From Ichthyophonus hoferi (Eukaryota; Opisthokonta; Ichthyosporea; Ichthyophonida; Ichthyophonidae), in NCBI GenBank assembly GCA_002751075.1, contig NAOQ01000667.1:1-26165 (forward strand): 26,165 bases of DNA, read 5' to 3'. The notes under the pieces were generated by a model. That model saw only the letters and a program-made list of their open reading frames with translations, ran no database searches and was not told the DNA's origin. Shown in pieces: positions 1 through 10,200 of the stretch (its first letter is position 1; the number at the start of each line of letters is the position of its first letter). A program made the translations under genes and the position numbers.

Positions 1-3000
1 GGCAGCGCTAATCTTTCGAGTTTACAACACGATAGGTCAAAGAGGCCCACTAGAATTATATAATATTACCACAATACTATTATGCTTCTATATAGATGGT
101 GAATTAATTTATTGTTGTAATAGTGCTTATATGTTGCATACTATGACAAGAATCAATCTACTTATCATCTTGGCTTCAATCGAGCCTACTGTGATTAGGG
201 AGGGACCTTGTGACAGTTTAGTATGGTGTTTCATATTCTATGGGATTGACCAATAAGTGTGTCTATTGTAATGATGCGTGATTAACCAATCGCTATCTTG
301 ATGCGCTTGTTATTAGAATTTTGGTTACTCTAATGGAATGATATAGCAAAATTCACACGGCCCATAGTGTGAGATGCGTTAACCAGGATAGTCATAACAT
401 ATTTCGGACAAAGAGTATAGTAAAAGACTGCATTGAGCAAATTGTTTTAAAATATTGAAGAGGTCTTTTATAGGCCTTATGTTACTAAAATATTGGCTTA
501 GTATTAATTATCTCTAATTAGTTATTAAACCCTCTGCGCTAAAGTGGTTGAAACCCATTGAGAGTGTTTAGATCACGTTATTCACTACAATCCCCAATTA
601 CATCGTATGATTCCATGTTCTCTAAGGTCAATATAATTCCAGAGTACCAGGAGCTTTTGGATTCATAATTTACTCGGTATTCTAGCATATTCTATACCAT
701 AGCTATTATATATATATTATTACACCTTTCTACATCTACACAAGTTCATAGGTAGGCATGTTAACATAATAACTTTATCAATAATATTATTATCAGTAGA
801 AGCAGAATATATCAGCACAATGCTACATGACTGATGAACATGGACCTAAATTAATCAGGGATAATATAGAACATATAGTTGTGGTAAAGCCTCCGGGTAT
901 CTCCCCTAGTGTTTATGATATAACTTTCGATTAGCGAAAGGAGAAGTGCGCAAACTAAGCAATGACTACTTGACTCACTGGAGTATCTCCTGACAAAAAA
1001 GCAACATTGGTTTTCTTTCCTCTAACCCGTGGACCGAAGGGTGATCTTAATTGACGGCTCTTACTAAGAAGAAAAAAGGATTTTTTTTAAAATCATTTTG
1101 TTGGTGATTACCAATGAACTGAGTAGACGTTACACAGATCTCCGCCAATGTACTGATCTGTCAGTATATCCAATTTAATCACCTGAATCTAGACAATCAT
1201 TGCACACGAGGTTGGCGTATGATTGCAATATAGAGTCTTGTTTCTGGTTGTACTATTTTTTGAAGGATTTTATTTATTTATTCTTGTTTATTATTGACTT
1301 GATATGGTAGTTTAGAAGTTAATAGTAGAATAACAAGTTATTACTCATTTTCCACATTTACCTTGTAATTTTTTTTTCTAAATTCCTATGTAAAACGTTT
1401 CTCACCAAATAACTCAATACTAGAATGAAGACAATGGTTTTAGTCTGCCCCATATCATGCTATGGCTTGAGTCCTCAACAATGTCTTGTTATGGAAATTG
1501 CAATTGAAAATTTATGTCATAGGTTAAAATGGAAAAGTCGTTTTTGATGTTGGGATATTCTACAAACACAAGTCATAGTTCAATATAGCGTAAAGTCAAA
1601 CACATACTTTCATTTTTATCATTATGTAATTTAATGATGGGATCTGGAGATAAGGACTCAAAATACTTCAAATCCTTTGTAAAGACCTAGATTAGAATTT
1701 CAATAGTATCTAACCATTGTTGGAATGACATACCTTAGATTTTTCCTTATGTATGTGAATATTCAATTTTTAAACGTGTATTGTCATCGTATTGTTGAAT
1801 GACAGTGAGTTAAAATTAAGATTTATCAAGGAAATCAGAGTTTTTGTATATTCACCTATCGCATTACCTATTTTTATTAAACTTGAATAAAACGTTTTGC
1901 TCTTATGATAATTATTTAACTTTCTGCTATTGGCCTGTTGGTGATAACCAAATATGAAGTTTTTATTAAAGGTTTGCATTTATTCTGCCTATGAATGGGT
2001 TATTGTACTTTTATAATTGATGATAGTATTTTCAGTAAGAGTTAGGTAAGTGCATATTCTCTTAGTTTTAGAAACCTCTGTACAAAGAGACACTATGTCT
2101 AACTTAATGAATCTAATTTGCTCTGAAATAAAGTTTCTCTCCAGATGAAGATATCTGAGTAGTATATTTTGTTCCTCTTGAAATTCTTGGAACATAATCA
2201 ATTGACTTAGAATGGGTAATATTGAGGCGGCAATTTTTGACGATTTAAAACAGGCAAAAACCGGTAATTTGGTTTATTTAGATATTTCCTTGTCTCTAAT
2301 CATGTACAGGTTTAGAATTATAAGAAATGCCGGCACAACTAGTTTTCTTTTAAATTTGTTATGATCAAGAAACTATACATTTAAACTCCGTATAGTATAG
2401 CTTTCTATATATCATATGTGATGTTGCATTTCAGATTGATTCAGGTCCATGCTAATCAATCATATAACAATGCATTATTTCTATTCTATTTCTATTAATA
2501 ACAATATTACTAATAAATTTATTAAACTAATATACCTACTTGGTAACTTTTTTTGATGTAGAAAGATATATTCTATAATATACATAATAGTTACGGTGTA
2601 TATTATGCTAGAGTACCAAGTATGTAGTTATTCCTGTAATTATTGACGCTGTGCAATCATAAGAACCTTGAAAATTTTAAGATGGTGTGATATAATTGGG
2701 AATAGTTTTGAGTAAGTGATTGCTTGTGATTATGATTTTTGATCAGAAATAATGCTCTTAACACTTGCTCACAAACAATATTGGAGCCCGAGTAGTAAAT
2801 TTTGAGCCAAACAACTAATGTAATATAGAGCAGTGACACTTAATAAGGTTAGAAAAGATAAGAATGGCCTGACTAAGATTTAGGCCTCAATAATATTGAC
2901 ATTATATAGATAGCTCTAACAAGGCTCTTTTTGGAGAAACCTTCCATTACTTGATTTTGATTAACAGTGAGGATATGGTGTGCCTATAACCTTACTTAAA

Positions 3001-3334
3001 TGCTTTATTTGTTTATTGTTGTTTATTACTGACCAAGCTACAGCCATTCAGTAATGATTATTATACAAAATGTCATTAATTATTTTACAATAAAAGCGTT
3101 TTATTGTTTTTCATTCAAATAATTAGTTCTCAAGATAGGATGTCAAGTGATATCTATTCAATCATAGAAAAGACAAGATTTCTAATTATTTGGACATACG
3201 TAAAATCATGTATTTAAGCCCAAATAATTAAACCTGTATTACACAGTTATAAATTCTTCATGATAAAGGTGAGTTGCAATACATCAGACATGGGTTATTT
3301 GCTTTTTCAAGTGTGCAAGCGTTAAATATGGATG
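1..3334. other. Gene-free AT-rich region
   Basis: No gene, RNA gene or clear element could be supported here. The only open frames are under about 70 codons, are scattered on the - strand and have low-complexity translations. The stretch is rich in short A and T runs and degenerate sequence, as expected of old intergenic DNA. Unrecognised decayed repeats may be present. Confidence 0.6.
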
Positions 3335-3750
3335 GTTGAGAATAATAAGTAGAAACATGAGCGTTTCTCGGACATATATTTGTTTAGAAAGAGAGGGAAT
3401 ACTAAATCAAGAGACGTTTAAACATGTATCTTGACATACCCGGAGTACAGTTCTGCTAAGACATTTTTTATTTATTAAACAAGTCGGTGGGACTTGTCTT
3501 CGGCGGGATGCCTAAATAATGAATTATCTGGATCCCCAAACATGTGAGCTGAAATAGTTGTAAGACCTCTGCCATTAGCTGGTTCGGTTTTGATCGATCA
3601 TCTTAAGAGTGTCATTTAATACCAACAGATTGCACTAGCTATTTTTCCAGACTACATATGTAATAATAATGGCTAATAATATTAAATGATTATAGCTACA
3701 TAAAGATACACCCAAGTTAATTAAATATTCCTGTTTTAACAATTTTTAAA
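3335..3750. repeat. Dispersed repeat, copy A (unclassified)
   Basis: This stretch aligns by eye with 3964-4690. Shared blocks include a left part beginning TTGAGAA, a middle part around 3450-3515 (TTTATTTATTAA, AAGTC, GGACTTG, GATGCCTA), and a right part (GGTTC, TTTTGATC, ATCATCTT) leading into the core ATTTTTCCAGACTACATATG and ending TGTTTTAACA. Relative to copy B it lacks about 300 bp in the middle. The core and right end also match 10208-10330. It has no coding potential. Read on the - strand the right end begins TGTTAAAACAGG, which would suit an LTR end, but no target-site duplication was found, so the class is open. Confidence 0.6.
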
Positions 3751-3963
3751 AAACCAATAAACACTCATGGATTGAATGTATTATGCCATATGCCCAAAAT
3801 TCAAAGAAAAGCAAGCATTAATTTATCATTGACAATACTATATCAATCAGAGTATATCACTAAAATTACAATGTGGTAAGTGCTGATAGTAAAATTTTCA
3901 CTTCACTTAAATAGATTATTTTGTATCATTGTTATCACATTTATGTATTGGATTATATTTACC

Positions 3964-4690
3964 GTTGAGAAGAATAAATAGAGACAGGAGCATTCCTGTG
4001 ACTTATATTTTTTTAGAAGGAGAGAGAGTACCGAATTAAGGGGATTTTTAACAAGGGCCTTTGCTTAAACCGAGTACAGATATGTCAAGACATATTTTAT
4101 TTATTAAGCAAGTCAGTAGGACTTGCCATATGCAAGATGCCTATGCAATGATGTTAGAATTTGTATTTGAATCATAATGGGATAATGCGAATTTCTAATT
4201 ATAGGCATGGGGAAATTAAGTGCATAGTCATATTTCAGTATGCCAGGCGCAAACCTCCTATTAGCGGATATTAAGATTATCATTCCAAGAGCCATTTTAA
4301 GAGGTCCATACTCGGGTAAATCCGGTTTTTGCCGTTCACTTGTGAATTACATAGTTTGGTGTAACTGTCGGAAACAAACTTTTTTATTATTGATTATTTC
4401 CTTTAACTACCTTAGTTGTCTTTAGGGGCTAATAGGCCTTTATAAAATTAAACAAACGAATCATCTACACTCAAAACATAATCTGAAGTGGCTTACTATA
4501 TAGTCACGGAATTTCTGCCAGTGACTGGTTCAATTTTGATCAATCATCTTGGATTGGCATTTTAGCACCAATAAATTGCACTAACTATTTTTCCAGACTA
4601 CATATGTAATAATAGTTGACAACAATACTAAATGATTGTATATATTAATAAAATATCCAAATTAATTAAATATGCCTGTTTTAACATTTA
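3964..4690. repeat. Dispersed repeat, copy B (unclassified)
   Basis: This is the longer copy of the repeat at 3335-3750 and lies directly after it in the same orientation, about 210 bp downstream. It shares the TTGAGAA start, the TTTATTTATTAAGCAAGTC block near 4098, GATGCCTA near 4136, the GGTTCAATTTTGATCAATC block near 4527, the ATTTTTCCAGACTACATATG core and the TGTTTTAACA end. The 4150-4460 segment is not in copy A. Short frames inside it on either strand are not gene-like. The divergence between copies suggests considerable age. Confidence 0.6.
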
Positions 4691-5914
4691 GTAATTAAGT
4701 TTACGAGGAAGTCGTTGCGCAATTATTCATCCTATTAGTCCATGACCTTGCGGAAAAGTGTTGCTAAGCCAACTAGCCAAAGAACAATTTCTTTATATAG
4801 AAACCAACCAAAACTTTACACACAAATATAGGTGATTCACCAGTATGCATAAAGTTCCCGAGAAATAATAATATTGCTTATTTCAGTCGGCAATATTTTT
4901 TAAAGCTTTACTAGAAATTTAATTACTTGTTCTATTGCTCATTTATACTGTGTCTTTAAATTCTCAAGGGGCAAAAATTTACTAACCAATTTTTTTACTA
5001 GAAGGCCAACTAGTAAAGCCTGATATAGTTGAAGCATTAGAGGATGGCCATAGTGTCCATATACAATCACAGTGACTTAGATCAAGGTTATTGCAAACAG
5101 CACAGGTTGCAGGGTAAGAAATTTTAAGCATCTCCGAGCTCACAAGGAATTTAGCTTGTCGTTTACTTAGTGATGACTAGCTAGATCAACTAGCAATAAA
5201 TAGGAATATACTACATCAACTATAACTCGGTACACTAGTTTTATTTGCAATATAAAGCAAAAACAGGTTAAATGTGTACTATATAGGATTTATAATAACT
5301 ACAGCGCAAGCTAAAATCAACATAAATGAGGTGTATATATATATGTAGCTGATAGTGTAAAATCAAGAAATTTTATTGCTATTAATAACTATAAATCAAA
5401 ACACATTGAAAAGTATATAAAAAAGGGAAATTAAACTTTTTCAATTGAAAGTACAGTTATATAGGTCATTTATATTTCACCACTTACCACCTCCAGTTTT
5501 CAAAATTAAGTTGACCACTGAACACTGACGATAATCACGATATACTATGAGCGGGGTTATGTTGCTGAAAAAAAAAATAGCTCGCATATTGGAATTAGTT
5601 CACATGGCTGTGTTATCATCTATATATATGTTGGTCTAAAATCTTACACAGGACTGGTGCTACCTGAGTCGATCAGCAATCTCATTCCAGAACATAAAAT
5701 TTACGCGCGAAAAACTTTTTTTCCTAATTTAGATTAACAGGGTTGCAAATATGTTTTAGTTGTTGGTAAGCAAAATTAAATAATGTTACAAATATGCTAC
5801 TAATGCTAAAACATTATTTTTTTTTATAATAGAATAGATATATGTTTATAGATATAGTTTTTTTTAATAAAAAAAATAAAAAAAAAATATATATTTCTAT
5901 TTTTACGCATAAGC
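4691..5914. other. Gene-free AT-rich region
   Basis: No gene or element is supported. The stretch contains short A/T homopolymers, with an A-rich, T-rich block around 5817-5890, and no long open frame. Confidence 0.55.
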
Positions 5915-5915
5915 C

Positions 5916-5921
5916 TTTATT
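5916..5921 (-). terminator. Possible polyadenylation signal, - strand
   Basis: AATAAA on the - strand (TTTATT on +) lies about 95 bp beyond the stop of the candidate small - strand gene at 6015-6297. A six-base match is common in AT-rich DNA, so it matters only if that gene is real. Confidence 0.2.
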
Positions 5922-6014
5922 CAGCTTTCGGGCCTGGTTAGTCATTGCGCGTTTTGTTTACAAATTATATGATTGGAGAATTACTAAAGGTTCATGTGAG
6001 GGACCACTGGTGCA

Positions 6015-6297
6015 TTAGTTGTTTGGTGTGCTGGTTTCCATATGCCTTAATTTGAGTCGGGTCATACAATGTGTCCAGCCAAATATTTTCTTGTGCTATG
6101 GAGGAAAATATAATAAAAATATAAAGTAAAATTGTTTTTTTTAACAAAACAAGTAAATTATTAGACATATTTAATAATTTTTGTAAATATAAATACGTGT
6201 TAAATTTTTTTTTTGCTACCTTGCCATTATCTACAAGTCGGGCCAGAAAGCCCAAAATTAAAAATAATGCACTTATGTAACTGTGATATTTATGCAT
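6015..6297 (-). CDS. Candidate small two-exon gene, unknown function
   Basis: I do not recognise this gene. On the - strand an ATG at 6297 opens 26 codons that end AAG at 6220, followed by a GTAGC donor. A pyrimidine-rich tract ending CCATAG gives an acceptor, and exon 2 would run 6095-6015 in the same frame to a TAA, for 52 residues. The first 20 residues are partly hydrophobic (SALFLILGFLA), like a signal peptide or single membrane segment; the rest is basic. Unspliced, the frame reads on for 101 codons through low-complexity, lysine- and isoleucine-rich sequence. It points away from the MYB promoter, which could be bidirectional. The start, the splicing and the existence of a product are all inference, and the frame may be chance. 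Confidence 0.2.
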
Positions 6298-6499
6298 TTG
6301 TATCTAAATTAAATTCTAATTGGAGAATGCATTAAAACTATAATTGCTAGTTGACCCTAAAAAACAAGTTAATTACTGCAATGAAAGCAAAAAAACTATA
6401 AAATTAATATATATATATATTTATGTAGTACAAATTAATTTAATAAAAAATAATGTTTATTTTTTCCGGCGTCTATTTTACTGTAACTTCCTTTTTTTG

Positions 6500-6653
6500 T
6501 TTTCCCGCCATATTTTTACTAAAGTCCAATCAGATGTACGCTCTTTTTTTTTGTTACTTTGAACGCATGAACCACATAATTAGTCAACCAATAATAATAG
6601 AGCTTACTCGTTCCTAACCACGCGATCCTTATAATTAATGGCCACTATATAAG
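6500..6653 (+). promoter_or_regulatory. Cell-cycle-type promoter of the MYB gene
   Basis: In order, the + strand shows an E2F-type site TTTTCCCGCC (6500-6509), a CCAAT box (6526-6530), a TTTGAA cell-cycle homology-like element (6558-6563), a second CCAAT box (6588-6592) and a TATA box TATATAAG (6646-6653). Transcription would start near 6675-6685. E2F, NF-Y and CHR elements together mark G1/S and G2/M genes in animals, including B-Myb itself. Each motif is short, but the cluster in 154 bp directly upstream of a MYB gene is persuasive. The - strand candidate at 6297 would share this region. Confidence 0.5.
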
Positions 6654-6679
6654 GACCTTTCGCAATTAGCCGGTCTTTT

Positions 6680-7219
6680 TTGTCGCTTTAGCTGTTATTT
6701 CAATTACCGATACCTGTAAAGGTATTATGTGTATTTCATGGTGCTTTATATACTACAAAATGGAATAGTGCGTGCTAATTTATAGTATTATGTTCTGTTT
6801 TAGATATTGCGCAACAAGAAATAGAAAATTTCTGGAAAATTTCTTCAACGCTGTAGGTCCGAAAATTATTTTTTACTTGTTGCTTCGTAACCAGCAATTT
6901 TCATCGATGGAAGAGATGTTAGCTAGTTTTCCCCGTTTCCCATTGCTCTACATGGAAAGCAAAATATGGTTTAATATACCAATTGAAAATAATTTAACTT
7001 TAGAATGGGTACTGGGATCTACAAGAGATTTGGCCCAATACTCATATAACTTTTATATTCTCTTAATTATTACCCGAGCTTCGTATAGCATAGCACACCT
7101 TTATACTTTTCTTCTTGCATGTTGTATGCATTTTTATTATCATGATACATACTTTATTATTTCAGTTGGTGATAATGCTACATCTGCAGAAGATCAAGGC
7201 TAGGAAAATAATACAAAGC
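6680..7219 (+). other. 5' leader of the MYB gene, first exons unresolved
   Basis: This is the stretch between the TATA box and the first MYB codon I trust. It holds possible splice sites: a donor after CTGTAAAG near 6719, acceptors ending at 6803 (TGTTTTAG) and 7165 (ATTTCAG). From 7166 the MYB frame is open back to the acceptor, so ATG 7175 would add 15 residues. Another open stretch from ATG 6907 to a possible GTACTG donor at 7009 would join in phase with 7166 and add more. Its composition is unusually hydrophobic, and I do not consider it proven coding. Confidence 0.35.
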
Positions 7220-10200
7220 ATGGAGCAATATGCTGGTCTACGTGAGGAACGTGATATTTCCTATGATAAAAATAGGGGCAGACGGCCCAGGCCTTGGACC
7301 AAACAGGAGGTTGGTCAAAATTAGCGTTGTTTGAATTGTTATTGTTATTTTTAGTTAAATATGGTGTAGCATTTTACCTATACCAATATTTTATAGCCTT
7401 CACCTGCTTATCGTTAAAGTTAAGGTCACTTGACCTTTCTTTCGCCTCATTTCAAAACTGCTGCACCTCTATATGGAAGCTAGTTTAGTTTCTTTTTGAT
7501 ACAGTCTACATTTTATCTATAATTACTAGAGGAAATTATTTACATTATAAAGATTCATACATACCCAATCGTCAATACACTTGGATATATACTCACTCAG
7601 GTTTGCAAGAACACCTATATGTATACTCAAATCATTTCACGTCTGTACACAGGATACCCTCCTTAAGATGTTGGTAGATACGCACGGCGAAGATCATTTT
7701 GATATTATTAAACAGTGCATGATTGAGCGTACCGAAGCTCAATGTCTTCAACGGTGGTATAAGGTCGTCAATCCTAACATTATCAAGGGCGCCTGGAAGA
7801 AAGAGGTATCATTATTATGATATATATATCTATATGTATGAAATGATTTCCATTCATTTTGTTTTTTAAAAAAGAAAAAGTGGAGGAGATTGTTGTCAAA
7901 ATCAGTTCAGTTCTCCTTTCCATCTTTATTTTCCCACCGATCTTATTGTATACAGTTATCTAAGTCATGTAGATGTACTGTTCTGTGGATTATGATAGCT
8001 CTATTTGTCTACATTTATATGCTTAGTACGTATATGTGATTGTTGTTGCCTCAGACTAATATAATTAGATGTATTTAGGATTAAAGAGTACATACAGAAG
8101 TAGCAGCAGCTCCATGCCAGTGTCAAAGCAACCCATTGGCTTTTTTGTTATATATTATTATTTATATATTGAGGACAACAATTTTATGTTCATGACTCAT
8201 CCTCAAACTTACTGCAATGCATATTTACAACCTGTTTAAGGAGAGTTTGTGCTGTTTTGATTCCACATTGCTCTGGGTCCGTACATGGCATATCTATTAT
8301 TTGAAATCTTTTTCTATCTGGAAGCTCTTTTCTCTATAAACTAATAGTATATTACTCCTTTCTCCTATAGGAAGATGATAAAATTCTTGAATTAGTCAAA
8401 TTACACGGCCCCCACAACTGGACCCTTATAGCCCAGCATTTGCCTGGCAGGGTGGGCAAGCAATGTCGCGAAAGGTTAGCTTACTGTCTAAATGTCATAT
8501 GGAGCCTCAGGTTATAGCGTTATATCTGCCAGCAATATGCTTCCAGTTTAACAAAACTGTGGTTTGGAAATAATATGGATATCAATCAGATAGGATGTAT
8601 TTATTTGTTTATTTTAGTCTCTTGAAAACTTAACGTGTCTTTTAATTTAAGGTTTTATTTGTGCAAGTTAAGATCAAGGAGGAAGTAACAGATATATTGC
8701 ACTAAATGAAGTATAAAAAAATACGGCGCGCTTTGTGCGAATGACAACGAGAATTACCTTGTATTAAGTTAGTAAATGGACGTATTTTTGTTGCATTACT
8801 TATAATAGATATATTTTGATATTTTCCTTTCATAGTTTGCATCAAGATGATAGATACCAAAGTATAAAGAATATTAAAGAACGGAGGTATAATGTAAAGT
8901 TCCGTACTAATTACCTTTGCCCATCGTTACATATACAGATGGCATAATCATCTTAACCCACAAGTACGTAAAGGGCCCTGGGCACTCGACGAAGAGAAAA
9001 CGATTATTGAACAGCAGGCTAAACTAGGCAATAAATGGTCTCAAATTGCCAGGCTACTACCTGGAAGGTAGGTTGACTACCTACTCAACTGTTTTTAGAG
9101 ATCATTTATTTATTTAATGACGCAGTCGATTTACATTTTTTATTTAGTATATGCTACTTTATGCATTATCAACTAACCCGTTTGCTGTTTTTCAGAACGG
9201 ACAATGCTATTAAAAATTACTGGAATTCTACTTTGAAGAAACGGGCTGAAAGGAGTGGGAGTAAGCCACGATTGTACCCAAGCCCTGTTTCTGCTATGAA
9301 GAGAGTATACCACAGCATGGATAGTTTAGATGACAGCGATGGGGAGGAGGATAGTGATAATGAGTACGTATTTATATCTTTATTGATATATGCATGAGCA
9401 GATATATGTACATACATGTACTTGCACATCTTTGCTTATATATTTTATAGACCATTATATGTCTTGTGGAATGATCTAGGTATTGGTAATAGAGATTGTA
9501 ATGAATATATATATATATATATATATAACATTAATGAATATGTCTCTTGGTCATATTTACAGCACAAACTTTGCTCATATGGGTGTTTCAATCACTAAAG
9601 TTCATAACTGTTTCTTTACAGACCAAGGACTGCAACCTTGTTTAACACAAAGAGTCAGCCAGCGTACACAAGTCAACAGGTATGCAATATGCTTCCAGAG
9701 GTGTTTACTTTAAAAATATTATTGGTTACCCGAGTGTTTATTATATAGATATATAAGTGCTCTTTTGGTTATAAAGATATATATAGATATATATATCATA
9801 GTGGCAGATAAATAAACGCCATATTAAAAAAAAATGCTTATTTTAACTTTAAATATTAAAAAATTATTTAATAGCAAGGATGCATTTGGAAAGTATTTAA
9901 TCTGTTCATATACATTCTGATTTAAGATGGAACTAATTTAGCTGCCGTAATAGGAGAAAACTACTATCCGATTATCTGATTTTAAAGCGAAAAGGACTTA
10001 ATCATGATAATTTTTCATGCCCAATGTGATTTATATGTTAAAATTTAATAGAAATATGTTACATTCAAAGCATGATTTTATTCATTTATTCTTTGCCTCA
10101 TATCGTTAATTACTTGATTAACATAATTTCCATCAAATTCTATTGAACAATCTACCAAACTATTATTCTTTGCTATACTAACTCCTGTTCTTTGATTAAC

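Noticed and set aside
6772-7203. 143-codon + strand open frame upstream of the MYB repeats
   Set aside because: It starts with GTG and runs in a different frame from the MYB exon at 7166. Part of it (from ATG 6907) is kept only as a possible leader exon.
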